A DNA stretch of 64,000 bases from Pseudomonadota bacterium (GCA_021827205.1 JAKAWV010000014.1:1-64000); one strand, 5' to 3'; counted from the stretch's first letter, positions 45,243 to 54,635 are shown. Made by a program: numbers and translations. The notes: generated from the letters alone by a model not told the origin.

Positions 45243-46664
45243 TCAGGTTCGCAGGATTTTGCCCGGATTCATCAGCCCATCGGGATCGAGCGCGCGCTTG
45301 ATCGCGTGCATCATCGCCAGCGCGGCGGCGTCCTTGTAGCGCGCCAGTTCGGCGGTTTTCAGCAGGCCCACACCGTGCTCCGCCGAGAAGCTGCCGCCCG
45401 CGGCCATCGCCGCCGCGTGCAGCAACTCGTTGCACGCGGTCTCATGCTGCGCGCGGAATGCATCGGCATCGGCAGCGGCTGGCGCCTGCAGGTTGTAGTG
45501 CAGGTTGCCATCGCCAAGGTGCCCGAACACGACCAGCCGCACGTCCGGGATCATCCGCTGCAAGCGCGCCGAGGTATCAGCCACGAAGCTGGCCATGCGC
45601 GAGATCGGCACCGCGATGTCGTGCTTGATATTGAGCCCCTCGGCGGCCTGCGCCAGCGGAATGTGCTCACGGATCTGCCACATCGCCGTGGCTTGCGCCA
45701 GGGATGCCGCCAGCGCGCAATCGAGCGCGCCGCCGGCCTCCAGCGCCGCGCCCAGCACCGCCTCCAGCCGTGCCTGCGCGTGCGCCTCGTCCTCGCTGTC
45801 GGACAGCTCCAGCAGCACGTACCATGGCGCATCCAGCGGCAGCGGCGCGCGCAGCGCGGGGAAGTGCCGCGCCACCAGATGCAGGCACTCGCGGCCGATC
45901 AACTCGAAGCCGGTGAGGCCGGCGTCCAGCGCGTCGCGCGCGCGCGCCAGCAAATGCACCGCGGCGGCGACGTCGGCCAGTGCCACCCACGCCGTGCGCC
46001 GCGCTGCCGGCTGTGGATACAGCATCAGGCTGGCGGCGGTGATGATGCCCAGCGTGCCTTCGGCGCCGATCAGCAAATCGCGCAGATCGTAGCCGGTGTT
46101 GTCCTTGCGCAGCGTGGACAGCCCGTGCCAGATCGCGCCCTGTGGCGTCACCGCCTCCAGCCCCAGACACAACGCGCGCGCGTTGCCATAGCGCAGCACC
46201 GCGGTGCCACCGGCGTTGCTGGACAGCACGCCGCCGATGGTGGCGCTGCCCTCGGCGGCCAGGCTCAGCGGAAACAACAGGCCGGCCTCGCGCGCGGCCC
46301 GCTGCACCTCGGCCAGCACGCAACCGGCTTCGGCCACCAGCACGCGATCGGCCGCCTCCAGCGCGCGCACGCGGCGCATGCGCTTGAGCGACAAAACAAT
46401 TTGCTTGCCGCTGCCATCCGGCGCGGCGCCGCCGACCAGCCCGGTATTGCCGCCTTGCGGCACGATCGCCGCGCGCGCCGCGCGGCACAGCCGCACCACG
46501 CTGGCGACTTGCTCGGTCGTGCCCGGCAGCGCCACCGCCAGCGGCACGCCGCGATAGCGCTTGCGCCAATCCTCGGCGTAGCCCGCCATGTCCGCCGGCG
46601 CGGTGAGCACGTGGTCATCGCCCAGCGCCGCGCGCAGGGCTTGCAGCAGGTCAGCGGTCGTCAT
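45243..46664 (-). CDS. FAD-linked D-2-hydroxyacid (glycolate/D-lactate) dehydrogenase
   Basis: A 473-residue flavoprotein of the GlcD/DLD-2 type. The N-terminal PCMH FAD-binding domain has PQGGNTGLVGGAAPD and SNAGGTAVLRYGN. The C-terminal FAD-oxidase C domain has GHLGDGNLHYN and SAEHGVGLLK. It oxidises a D-2-hydroxyacid such as D-lactate or D-2-hydroxyglutarate. It is transcribed toward the FNR site of the phosphorylase operon; 20 bp separate its stop from that palindrome. Confidence 0.9.
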   Translation of the reverse strand: MTTADLLQALRAALGDDHVLTAPADMAGYAEDWRKRYRGVPLAVALPGTTEQVASVVRLCRAARAAIVPQGGNTGLVGGAAPDGSGKQIVLSLKRMRRVRALEAADRVLVAEAGCVLAEVQRAAREAGLLFPLSLAAEGSATIGGVLSSNAGGTAVLRYGNARALCLGLEAVTPQGAIWHGLSTLRKDNTGYDLRDLLIGAEGTLGIITAASLMLYPQPAARRTAWVALADVAAAVHLLARARDALDAGLTGFELIGRECLHLVARHFPALRAPLPLDAPWYVLLELSDSEDEAHAQARLEAVLGAALEAGGALDCALAASLAQATAMWQIREHIPLAQAAEGLNIKHDIAVPISRMASFVADTSARLQRMIPDVRLVVFGHLGDGNLHYNLQAPAAADADAFRAQHETACNELLHAAAMAAGGSFSAEHGVGLLKTAELARYKDAAALAMMHAIKRALDPDGLMNPGKILRT

Positions 46665-46779
46665 GGGCGCATCGTCGCATAGTGGCCGCTGCTGGTTGCG
46701 GCGCGGGCCGCCGCTGCGCAAAGCGAACCTTTGCCGTGTCGCCGCAGTCGAATGATCGGATAAGCATAAGGGGAGCGCT

Positions 46780-47115
46780 GTGGGTACGATCTACGCAGAC
46801 AATCTCATCGAGATTACCGATCGCGGAGTCACATTTCACCACTACTATTTTCCATTCGGCGACAAGCGCGTGGAGTGGAGCCGGATCAGCAGCATCGAGG
46901 CGAGGCAACCCTCCGTGAAGACTGGGAGTTGGCGCATATGGGGAACAGGCAACTTGTCGACCTGGTTCCCGCTCGATGCCAGGCGGCCGCGCCGCGACCA
47001 GATCTTGTTTGCCGCGTTGGGTGATGGCTCCAGCATCGGATTCACAGTCGAGAACTCCGCGGCGGTGATCGATATTTTCAAGCAGCGCGGATTGCTGCGC
47101 GAATCATCCGTCTGA
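46780..47115 (+). CDS. Small PH-domain-like protein of unknown function
   Basis: A 111-residue protein beginning at a GTG with AAGGGGAG 5-6 nt upstream. The pattern of strands (IYADNLIEITDRGVTFHHYYF, RVEWSRISSIEA, TWFPLD) and a final helix (VIDIFKQRG) resembles the bacterial PH-like fold. Codon use is less GC3-rich than the neighbours, which hints at a poorly conserved or acquired gene. No partner is evident. Confidence 0.6.
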   Translation: MGTIYADNLIEITDRGVTFHHYYFPFGDKRVEWSRISSIEARQPSVKTGSWRIWGTGNLSTWFPLDARRPRRDQILFAALGDGSSIGFTVENSAAVIDIFKQRGLLRESSV

Positions 47116-47258
47116 GTTTTCGCGAGTCTTCCGCGCGCCCTCGATTCGCAACGAGAATCCGGGCTGATGCGACAGTCCCGCGCAGCGCGGCTTGACAGCG
47201 TGGGCGCAGCGCAGTGGTCTTGCCGGTTCGGGGTCGCTATCTCGGCGATACTAAAGCG

Positions 47259-49190
47259 ATGAATCAGTCTGACGATCCCCTCGGCGCCGACGGCGCGCTG
47301 GCCCGGCACATCGAAGGCTTCGTGGCGCGTCCGGCGCAGCAGGTCATGGCGGTGGCGGTGGCCGAGGCGCTGGACGCGCGCGGCGAGTTGCTGGTCGAGG
47401 CTGGCACCGGCACCGGCAAGACCTACGCTTATCTGGTGCCGGCGCTGCGCGGCGAAGGCCGCGTGATCATTTCCACCGGCACCAAGGCGCTGCAGGATCA
47501 GTTGTTCAAGCGCGATCTGCCACGCGTGGCGCAGGCGCTGGGGCTGACGCCGCACGCGGCGCTGCTCAAGGGCCGCGCCAATTACCTGTGCCTGCATCGC
47601 ATGCAACTGGCGCTGGACGATGGCCGTGGCGGTGCGCACGAGACCCACCAGCTCGCATCGATCCGGCAATGGGCCGCGGCCACGCGCAGCGGCGATCGCG
47701 CCGAGATGGCCGCCGTGCCCGAGGACGCGCCGGTGTGGCCGCGGGTGACCTCGACCACCGAAAACTGCCTCGGCGGCACCTGTCCGCAGTTCGAGGAGTG
47801 CTGGCTGGTGAAGGCGCGGCGCGCGGCGCAGGAAGCGCAGATCGTGGTGGTCAACCATCACCTGCTGCTGGCCGATCTGGCGCTGAAGCAGGATGGTTTC
47901 GGCGAAATCCTGCCCGGTGCCGCTGCGTTCGTGATGGACGAGGCGCACCAGTTGCCGGAGCTGGCCGGGCAGTTTTTCACCGAGAGCCTCAGCCATCGCC
48001 AGTTGTCCGATCTGGCGCAGGACACGCTGGCCGAATGCAGCGGTGTCAGCGGCGCGCTGGCCGCGCTCAGTCCCGTGGTGGATGTCTTGCAGCAGGCGCT
48101 GCGCGAGGCGCGTCTGGCGCTGGAACCGCTGCCCGAGCGTGGCGTGCTGGATGTGCTGGACGATCCGCCGACGCTGGCGCGCGCCCTGCAAGCGCTGGCC
48201 GCCGCGTTGCATGAGTTCAGCGTTGCGCTGGAATCGCAGGCGCCGCGCGGCAAGGGTCTGGCCGCGGTGTACGAACGCACGCAGCGCGCCAGCGAATTGC
48301 TGGCGCGGCTGCGTGCGCTGGAGTCGCCTGGCGACAGCGTGCGCTGGTACGAGCGTCATGCGCGCGGCTTTGCCCTGCACGCCACGCCGCTGGATGTGGC
48401 CAAGCCGCTGCGGGCGTTGCGCGCGCGCATGCCGGCGGCGTGGATCTATACCTCGGCCACGCTCACCGTGGCCGGGCGCTTCGATCACCTGATCCAGCGC
48501 CTCGGCTTGCAGGCACCGCGCACGCTGCTGCTGCAAAGCCCGTTCGACTACGCGCGCCAGGCGCTGTGCTATCTGCCACCCGAACTGCCCGATCCGCAGG
48601 CGCGCGATTACACCGAGCGCGTGCTGCAGGCGTTGCTACCGGTGCTGGCCGCCTCGCGCGGGCGCGCGTTTCTGCTGTTCACCTCGCATCGCGCGCTGAA
48701 GCTGGCGGCCGATTGGTTGCCGTCGCGCGTGCCGTGGCCGCTGTTCGTGCAGGGCAGCGCGCCGCGCCACGAATTGCTGGAGCGATTTCGCGCCAGCGGC
48801 CACGGCGTGCTGCTGGGCGCGGCCAGTTTCTGGGAAGGCGTCGATGTCGCCGGCGAGGCGTTGAGCGTGGTGGCGATGGACAAGCTGCCGTTCGAGGCCC
48901 CTGGCGATCCGGTGCTGGAAGCGCGCCTGCGCGCGCTGCGCGAGGCCGGCGAAAATCCATTCGCGTCGTGGCAGGTGCCGAACGCGGTGATCGCCTTCAA
49001 ACAGGGCGCCGGACGCCTGATCCGCGGCATCGACGATCGCGGCGTGCTGGTGCTGTGCGATCCGCGCCTGTGCGCGCGCGGCTACGGCAAGCTGTTTCTG
49101 GCCAGCCTGCCGGCGCTGCCGCGCAGCCGGCGCATCGAGGATGTGCAGGCGTTCTTCGCCGCCGCGGCAGCGGATGTGGTGGTGACGTGA
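47259..49190 (+). CDS. yoaA: YoaA/DinG-family ATP-dependent DNA helicase
   Basis: A 643-residue XPD-like 5'-3' helicase. Walker A is EAGTGTGKTYAYLVP (about 47-61). Fe-S cluster cysteines appear in NYLCLHR, then NCLGGTCPQFEECWL; the DEAH box is VMDEAHQLPE. Later motifs include TSATLTVAGRFD, GAASFWEGVDVAG and the arginine-finger motif QGAGRLIRG. YoaA works with the Pol III chi subunit in repair, of interest given a HolD (psi) candidate in this window. The start was chosen at MNQSDDP. Confidence 0.93.
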   Translation: MNQSDDPLGADGALARHIEGFVARPAQQVMAVAVAEALDARGELLVEAGTGTGKTYAYLVPALRGEGRVIISTGTKALQDQLFKRDLPRVAQALGLTPHAALLKGRANYLCLHRMQLALDDGRGGAHETHQLASIRQWAAATRSGDRAEMAAVPEDAPVWPRVTSTTENCLGGTCPQFEECWLVKARRAAQEAQIVVVNHHLLLADLALKQDGFGEILPGAAAFVMDEAHQLPELAGQFFTESLSHRQLSDLAQDTLAECSGVSGALAALSPVVDVLQQALREARLALEPLPERGVLDVLDDPPTLARALQALAAALHEFSVALESQAPRGKGLAAVYERTQRASELLARLRALESPGDSVRWYERHARGFALHATPLDVAKPLRALRARMPAAWIYTSATLTVAGRFDHLIQRLGLQAPRTLLLQSPFDYARQALCYLPPELPDPQARDYTERVLQALLPVLAASRGRAFLLFTSHRALKLAADWLPSRVPWPLFVQGSAPRHELLERFRASGHGVLLGAASFWEGVDVAGEALSVVAMDKLPFEAPGDPVLEARLRALREAGENPFASWQVPNAVIAFKQGAGRLIRGIDDRGVLVLCDPRLCARGYGKLFLASLPALPRSRRIEDVQAFFAAAAADVVVT

Positions 49191-49279
49191 GCCGGAAGCG
49201 GGAAATCGGTAACTGGTAGCCAGGAGTCGGAAGCCGGCAACGCGAGATGGAACTTTTGCGCGCTTTGCGGCCTTGGCCC

Positions 49280-49314
49280 GAGTCCCGAGTCCCGAGTCCC
49301 GAGTCCCGAGTCCC
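49280..49314. repeat. GAGTCCC heptamer array, 5 copies
   Basis: Five perfect GAGTCCC units between yoaA and tsaB, identical in unit and copy number to the array at 29811. It is preceded (49199-49250) by a G/A-rich stretch with short imperfect repeats (GGAAGC/CGGTAAC) like those near 12000. Confidence 0.9.
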
Positions 49315-49353
49315 TGGCATGACGAATCCGTTGCACTCGCCTAAGCTGCGCGC

Positions 49354-50046
49354 ATGATTCTGCTCGCGTTGGAAACCGCCACCGATCAATGCTCCGCCGC
49401 GCTGTACTGCGACGGCGCCGTGCATGCGCGCAGCCTGCATGCGCCGCGGCGTCAGGCCGAGATCCTGCTGCCGCTGTTCGATGAACTTTTGGCCGAGGCC
49501 GGCGTGGCGCGCAGCGGCATCGACGGCATCGCCTTCGGGCGTGGACCGGGCGCATTCACCGGCGTGCGCCTGGCGGTATCGGTGGCGCAAGGGCTGGCGC
49601 TGGCGCTGGATCGGCCGGTGTTGCCGGTGTCCACGCTGGCGGCGCTGGCCCTGGCCGCGCCGCGTGAAGCCGCGACGATTCTGGCGGTGCTCGATGCGCG
49701 CATGGGCGAGGTTTACGCCGGCGCGTTCCGGCGCAGCGGCGAAGACGCGCTGGAACTCATCGGCGAGGAAAGCGTCGGTTTTGCCGAGGCGGTTGTGCTG
49801 CCGCAAGCCGCAAGCTGGTTCGGCGTCGGTAGCGGCTGGGGCGCTTACGCAACCGCGCTGCGCGCGCGTCTGGGCATCACGCCGCTATCAGGCGTGGATG
49901 CCGCCGCGCAGCCCGAGGCCGCCGCCGTGGCGTGCCTGGCCGCGCCGCTGTTCGCCGCCAGCGGCGGCATGCTCGGCGCACAGGCACTGCCGGTGTATCT
50001 GCGCGACAAGGTTGCGCTTACGCGCGCCGAGCGCGGCATGGGCTGA
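49354..50046 (+). CDS. tsaB: TsaB, tRNA threonylcarbamoyladenosine (t6A) biosynthesis protein
   Basis: A 230-residue ASKHA-fold partner of TsaD in t6A37 synthesis. The N-terminal ILALETATDQCSAALYCDG, GRGPGAFTGVRLAVSVAQG and LPVSTLAALA are the YeaZ/TsaB signatures. It is convergent with nrdJb, with only 6 bp between the stop codons. Confidence 0.95.
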   Translation: MILLALETATDQCSAALYCDGAVHARSLHAPRRQAEILLPLFDELLAEAGVARSGIDGIAFGRGPGAFTGVRLAVSVAQGLALALDRPVLPVSTLAALALAAPREAATILAVLDARMGEVYAGAFRRSGEDALELIGEESVGFAEAVVLPQAASWFGVGSGWGAYATALRARLGITPLSGVDAAAQPEAAAVACLAAPLFAASGGMLGAQALPVYLRDKVALTRAERGMG

Positions 50047-50052
50047 GTGCGC

Positions 50053-50742
50053 TCAGCCGCACTTGCTGTAACCGCAGCTCAGGCAGGTGGCGCAGCCGTC
50101 CAAGAGCACCATGGCGTGGGTGTTGCACTTGGCGCACAAGGTAGCGCCGGGCGGGTAACTGGCGGCGGCGGTGGTCCCGGGTGATTTCAGCGTGGCCTCG
50201 TAGGCGGCGCGTTTTTCGGCGATCAGCGCGCGTTGCGCGTCGGAGATTTCGCTGTCCTTGATCATGCCGATGCTTTTCAGATGCTGCTCGATGATCAGGC
50301 CCAGTTCGGCCACGATCGATGGCATGTACACGCCGCCGGGCCTGAAGTAGCCGCCGCGCGGATCGAACACGGCCTTGAGTTCCTCGACCAGAAAGGTGAC
50401 GTCGCCACCCTTGCGGAACACGGCGGACATGATGCGCGTCAGCGCCACGATCCACTGGAAATGCTCCATGTTCTTCGAGTTGATGAACACCTCGAACGGG
50501 CGGCGCGATTCATGCGGCGTGCCGGCATTGAGCACGATGTCGTTGATGGTCACGTACAGCGCGTGCTCGAACAGCGGCGACTTGATCTTGTAGGTAGAGC
50601 CCACCAGTACCTCGGGGCGTTCCAGGCGCTCGTGCATCTGGATCACTTCGGCCTCGGGGGCGGCGCGCGCTGTGCTGACGCCGGCGGCATCCGGGTGGGC
50701 GACGCTGTAGCCCTTGATCTTGCGCGTGATCTTGATGGTCAT
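50053..50742 (-). CDS. nrdJb: NrdJb, TSCPD-domain subunit of split class II ribonucleotide reductase
   Basis: A 229-residue second polypeptide of vitamin B12-dependent ribonucleotide reductase, as in Pseudomonas aeruginosa NrdJa/NrdJb. The TSCPD domain (about 60-160) has FEVFINSKNMEHFQWIVALT and GGYFRPGGVYMPSI. The C-terminal Cys cluster (CAKC, GCATCLSCGYSKCG) supplies the thiol shuttle that re-reduces the active site through thioredoxin. It lies downstream of nrdJa and the H1-like gene on the same strand. Confidence 0.92.
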   Translation of the reverse strand: MTIKITRKIKGYSVAHPDAAGVSTARAAPEAEVIQMHERLERPEVLVGSTYKIKSPLFEHALYVTINDIVLNAGTPHESRRPFEVFINSKNMEHFQWIVALTRIMSAVFRKGGDVTFLVEELKAVFDPRGGYFRPGGVYMPSIVAELGLIIEQHLKSIGMIKDSEISDAQRALIAEKRAAYEATLKSPGTTAAASYPPGATLCAKCNTHAMVLLDGCATCLSCGYSKCG

Positions 50743-50850
50743 GATGGGTTTGCTGAGTTGCGGATGCGGCGGATTGGGAAGTGCGGCGCCGGGCGGCGAG
50801 GCATTGCGCGAAACATGCGATGGCGCCGACGCAGCCGGCGCTGCAAGGCA

Positions 50851-50882
50851 CGCTGCAGGCGTCTCTGACGGCGCCTGCAGCG
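50851..50882 (-). terminator. Hairpin after the H1-like gene
   Basis: A perfect 11-bp inverted repeat CGCTGCAGGCG / CGCCTGCAGCG with a 10-nt loop, 11 nt after the H1-like stop on the minus strand. No U-run follows, so it may attenuate rather than stop transcription into nrdJb. Confidence 0.45.
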
Positions 50883-50893
50883 GCTTGCGGGCA

Positions 50894-51301
50894 TTACTTC
50901 TTCTTGCTCTTGGCAGTGGACTTCTTGACGGCCTTTTTGACCGTCTTCCTGGCGGGGGCCTTTTTCGCCGCCGCCTTCTTGACCGCCTTGACGGCCTTGT
51001 TCACCGCCTTGACAACTTTTCTGGCGGATTTCTTGACTGATTTCTTGGCGGCCTTTTTCGGAGCCGCCTTCCTCACGGCTTTCTTCAGCGCTTTCTTGAC
51101 CGACTTCTTGGCAGCCGGCTTCCTGATCGCGGCTTTCTTTACGGTCGACTTCTTCGCGGCCGCCTTTTTCACCGCGGGTTTCTTCTTGACCGGCTTGCGC
51201 GCAACCGGCGCGGGCGCAACGGCGGCCGGCGCGGGCGTGACAACAGTGGCGGGCGCACCCATGCCCAGGGTCATTTCGATACTCGTGTGTTCGCTTTGCA
51301 T
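50894..51301 (-). CDS. Histone H1-like Lys/Ala/Pro-rich DNA-binding protein
   Basis: A 135-residue basic protein. After about 40 residues (Ala/Pro/Val-rich) it is nearly all Lys, Ala, Val and Ser in KKAAAKK, KKSVKK and KPAAKK-type repeats, like the C-terminal tail of histone H1 or AlgP and H1-like proteins of other bacteria. It should bind DNA non-specifically and compact the nucleoid. It sits between the two ribonucleotide reductase genes, so it may be co-transcribed with dNTP synthesis. A start at 51274 would shorten it by nine residues. Confidence 0.85.
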   Translation of the reverse strand: MQSEHTSIEMTLGMGAPATVVTPAPAAVAPAPVARKPVKKKPAVKKAAAKKSTVKKAAIRKPAAKKSVKKALKKAVRKAAPKKAAKKSVKKSARKVVKAVNKAVKAVKKAAAKKAPARKTVKKAVKKSTAKSKKK

Positions 51302-51365
51302 GACTTCAGCTCCGACAGTGGTTGAACCATGAGACTTGCGGGACGCGGATGCATTCCCTCGGTGC

Positions 51366-54300
51366 TCAGAACTTGCCGTAATAACCTTCCTTCAACGCAT
51401 CGAACAAATTGGCGGCGGTGTGCATCTCGCCGTCGTACTCCACTTCCTCATTGCCTTTCACCTCGACCACGCTACCGTCTTCCAGCTCAAAGCGATAGAG
51501 GGTACTTTCCAGATCGGAATCCTTGACCAGCACGCCCTGGAAGGCCGCGGGATTGAAGCGGAAGGTGGTGCAGCCCTTCAAGCCCTGCTGGTGCGCGTAG
51601 CGGTAGATGTCCTTGAAGTCCTCGTAGGGATACTCGGTGGGCACGTTGGCGGTCTTCGAGATCGAACTGTCCACCCATTTCTGCGCGGCGGCCTGAATGT
51701 CCACGTGCTCCTTCGGCGAGATGTCATCGGCGGCGACGAAGTAATCCGGCAGCTTCGACTTGGGATCATCGCTGAAGGGCATGGCTTCGGCGTTGATCAA
51801 TGCGCGATAGGCCAACAGCTCGAAGCTGAACACCTCGATCTTTTCCTTGCTCTTGCGGCCCTCGCGGATGACATTGCGCGAGTAGTGATGCGCGAAGCTG
51901 GGCTCGATGCCATTGCTGGCATTGTTGGCCAGGCTGAGCGAGATGGTGCCGGTGGGCGCGATCGACGAATGATGGGTGAAACGCGCACCCACCTGCGTCA
52001 GTTTCTCGGTGAGGTCGGGGCGCACCTCGGCGATGCGCTGCATGTAGCGGCTGTATCTCGCGTGCAGCACGCGGCCGGGCACGGTATCGCCGATCTTGTA
52101 GCCGTCGCGCGTCATTTCCGGGCGCTGGCGCAGCATGGCGCCGCTGACCGTGAAATCCTCCGCGAGGATCGGCGCGGGGCCTTTCTCCTCGGCCAGTTGC
52201 AGCGCCACCTCCCAGCCGGCGATGGCCATCTCGCGCGCGATGTCCTCGGTGAAGCGGCAGGCATCGCCGCTGCCGTAGCGCTGCTTGAGCATGGTCAGCG
52301 TGCTGCCCAGGCCCAGGAAGCCCATGCCGTGGCGGCGCTTGCGCAGGATCTCGTCGCGTTGCTGCGGCAGCGGCAGGCCGTTGATCTCGACCACGTTGTC
52401 GAGCATGCGCGTGAACACGCGCACCACCTCGCGGTATTCGTCCCAGTCGAAGCGCGCCTTGGGTCCGAACGCATCGCGCACGAACGGGGTCAGGTTGACC
52501 GAGCCCAGCAGGCAGGAGCCATAGGGCGGCAGTGGCTGCTCGCCACAGTTGTGCGCGTGCAGGCCGTTGCCGTCAAAGGTGTTGATGCCGGGCACTTGCA
52601 CGTCGTAGACGTCCTCGACGCCATCGGTCTGCAGCGAGGCCACGGTGGCCACGAAACGTGCGCGGTTGAGCGTGCGCTTGTAGCCGGACAGTGCCGCCTT
52701 GAGACGGGTCGCCTTGTCGGTGTCGGCAAAGCCGATCAGCTCGGCGAAACGCTGCAGCGATTCGCCGGCGATGACCAGTTCGTGCTGGGCCTGGGTGGCG
52801 TATGCACGCGTGCCGCCGTGGCCATCTGGCAGATGTCTTTCGCCGGCGATGCGGCGATCGCGGTAGATGCGCGACGGCATACCCAGACGCAACAGCATGC
52901 GCTGCACCGCTTCCAGCCGCGGCAGGTCCGATTGCGCCAGGCGCACGGACACGCCCTTGGCTTGGCTGCCCTGCACCGAACCGTCGGCGTCGAAGAAGCC
53001 GCGCAGGAAAGCGCGGTAGGCCTCGCTCGATGCCTGCTCCAGCGCCGGGGTGATCGCCTTGTCGCCGACGCCCATGCCAAACTCGAAGGCGAGGTCGCGC
53101 AGCGCGGCGGACTTCATGCGGAACTCGCCACGACCGGCCACTTCCGACCAGCCGGCGAAGTCGGCGCGATGCGGCAAGGTTTGTGCGCAGCGCAGGGCTT
53201 CGGCCATCAGGGCACGGGCACCGCCATTCACGGAGCCGTTCACGGCGGCGGTCTGCGGCCACACCGACAACACCGCGGTCTCGTGCTTGAGCGTGCCGTC
53301 CCCGACCAGCATGCCGAGCAGGTACCCCTGCTCCGCGGTCAGCGCGCCGGGCCACTGCGCGTTGGCGCGATGGTCGTTGAGCAGCACGCGGTCGCCCGGT
53401 CGCAACGCGCCGGCGGCGCACCATTCGGTGTCCACGCTCCAGCGGGTCAGGCGCGACACGCGGCGTAAGCGATGGTCTTCGGTCAGGCGCAGGCGGTGAC
53501 CTTCTTCGGTCTGCAGCGCCAGCACCGGCTTGGTCGCGGTACGGAAGAAACCTTCGGCACCGGTGGCGTGATCCTGGCCGTCCACCCGCGCCATGAAGCC
53601 ATGGCCGAGCAGGTCGCTGACCTGACGCGGGCCTGCGGCGGTCTGCACCCAAGTGTCGGCGGTGACGCAGGGGTTGGTGGCGCGGATGTTCTCGCACCAC
53701 CAGTTGTTGTTCATCTCGTTGACGCGATCGATGAGGATGAAACCCGGCTCGGCGTAGTCGTACGTCGAGACCATGATCATGTCCCACAGGTGGCGCGCGC
53801 GCACGTGACCGTAGATCTTGCAGGCCACCAGGCCATCCGCGCGCGCGATGTAATTCTCGTGCGTGGGCCATTCGCGCCAGATCACCTGCGCCGGATCGGC
53901 GAGATCCACCTCGTCCTGCTCCTTGATGTGCACCGGGAACAGCAGCGGCCAGTCGGCGTCCGCTTCGACAGCCTGCATGAACGCATCGGTGATCAGCAGC
54001 GAGAGATTGAACTGACGCAGGCGACCGTCCTCGCGCTTGACGCGGATGAACTCGCGCGCGTCCGGATGCGCCACATCGAAAGTGCCCATTTGTGCGCCGC
54101 GGCGGCCGCCGGCGCTGGACACGGTGAAGCACATCTTGTCGTAGATGTCCATGAACGACAGCGGGCCACTGGTGTAAGCGCCGGCACCGGACACATACGC
54201 GCCGCGCGGACGCAGCGTGGAAAACTCATAGCCGATGCCGCACCCCGCCTTCAACGTCAGTCCGGCCTCGTGCACTTTCTCCAGGATGTCGTCCATGGAG

Positions 54301-54635
54301 TCGCGGATGGTCCCCGAGACGGTGCAATTGATGGTGCTGGTGGCGGGCTTGTGCGTCAACGCGCCGGCATTGGAGGTGATGCGTCCGGCCGGGATCGCGC
54401 CGTGGCGCAGCGCCCACAGGAAGCGTTCGCGCCAGTGCTCGCGCAACTGCGGTGTCGCCTCGACGTCGCTGAGCGCGCGCGCGATGCGCTGGTAGCTGGC
54501 GTCGATGTCGACATCCACGGCCACGCCCTGTTTCGACTTGAGCCGGTACTTCTTGTCCCAGATGTCGAACGATGCGGGCTGCAGCGGAATTTCCGTGGCG
54601 CCGGGAAGGGCGGGGGTGGCGCGTGCCGTGCTCAT
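51366..54635 (-). CDS. nrdJa: NrdJa, class II (B12-dependent) ribonucleotide reductase with intein
   Basis: A 1089-residue precursor; after splicing 715 residues remain. N-extein 1-322 shows ITSNAGALTHK, TINCTVSGTIRDSM with the first active-site Cys104, and GCGIGYEF. The intein is residues 323-696. The C-extein (697-1089) starts with the active-site motif (N321-P)-C697-GEQPLPPYG and carries the C-terminal barrel (GLGSTLTMLKQRYG). It makes dNDPs/dNTPs with adenosylcobalamin and needs no oxygen. The start at MSTARAT is preferred. The last half-domain is in nrdJb. An NrdR-type box lies about 250 bp upstream. Confidence 0.95.
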   Translation of the reverse strand: MSTARATPALPGATEIPLQPASFDIWDKKYRLKSKQGVAVDVDIDASYQRIARALSDVEATPQLREHWRERFLWALRHGAIPAGRITSNAGALTHKPATSTINCTVSGTIRDSMDDILEKVHEAGLTLKAGCGIGYEFSTLRPRGAYVSGAGAYTSGPLSFMDIYDKMCFTVSSAGGRRGAQMGTFDVAHPDAREFIRVKREDGRLRQFNLSLLITDAFMQAVEADADWPLLFPVHIKEQDEVDLADPAQVIWREWPTHENYIARADGLVACKIYGHVRARHLWDMIMVSTYDYAEPGFILIDRVNEMNNNWWCENIRATNPCVTADTWVQTAAGPRQVSDLLGHGFMARVDGQDHATGAEGFFRTATKPVLALQTEEGHRLRLTEDHRLRRVSRLTRWSVDTEWCAAGALRPGDRVLLNDHRANAQWPGALTAEQGYLLGMLVGDGTLKHETAVLSVWPQTAAVNGSVNGGARALMAEALRCAQTLPHRADFAGWSEVAGRGEFRMKSAALRDLAFEFGMGVGDKAITPALEQASSEAYRAFLRGFFDADGSVQGSQAKGVSVRLAQSDLPRLEAVQRMLLRLGMPSRIYRDRRIAGERHLPDGHGGTRAYATQAQHELVIAGESLQRFAELIGFADTDKATRLKAALSGYKRTLNRARFVATVASLQTDGVEDVYDVQVPGINTFDGNGLHAHNCGEQPLPPYGSCLLGSVNLTPFVRDAFGPKARFDWDEYREVVRVFTRMLDNVVEINGLPLPQQRDEILRKRRHGMGFLGLGSTLTMLKQRYGSGDACRFTEDIAREMAIAGWEVALQLAEEKGPAPILAEDFTVSGAMLRQRPEMTRDGYKIGDTVPGRVLHARYSRYMQRIAEVRPDLTEKLTQVGARFTHHSSIAPTGTISLSLANNASNGIEPSFAHHYSRNVIREGRKSKEKIEVFSFELLAYRALINAEAMPFSDDPKSKLPDYFVAADDISPKEHVDIQAAAQKWVDSSISKTANVPTEYPYEDFKDIYRYAHQQGLKGCTTFRFNPAAFQGVLVKDSDLESTLYRFELEDGSVVEVKGNEEVEYDGEMHTAANLFDALKEGYYGKF
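52548..53669 (-). other. Intein in NrdJa with LAGLIDADG homing endonuclease
   Basis: A 374-residue in-frame insertion. Splice block A starts at Cys1 (CVTADTWVQT). Block B is LTEDHRL (Thr and His positions as in inteins). Blocks F/G end VYDVQVPG...LHAHN with penultimate His373 and Asn374, and the +1 residue is Cys697 of the extein. Two LAGLIDADG-type motifs, YLLGMLVGDG (116-125) and FLRGFFDADG (221-230), plus a Lys in VGDKAITP indicate an intact endonuclease. Codon 53669-53667 is Cys1 and 52550-52548 is Asn374; flanks reconstitute NP|CGEQP. Confidence 0.95.

Noticed and set aside
50851-50882. Hairpin after the H1-like gene as an RNA gene or attenuator
   Set aside because: It is a simple perfect stem without U-run and without other conserved features; kept only as a weak terminator candidate.
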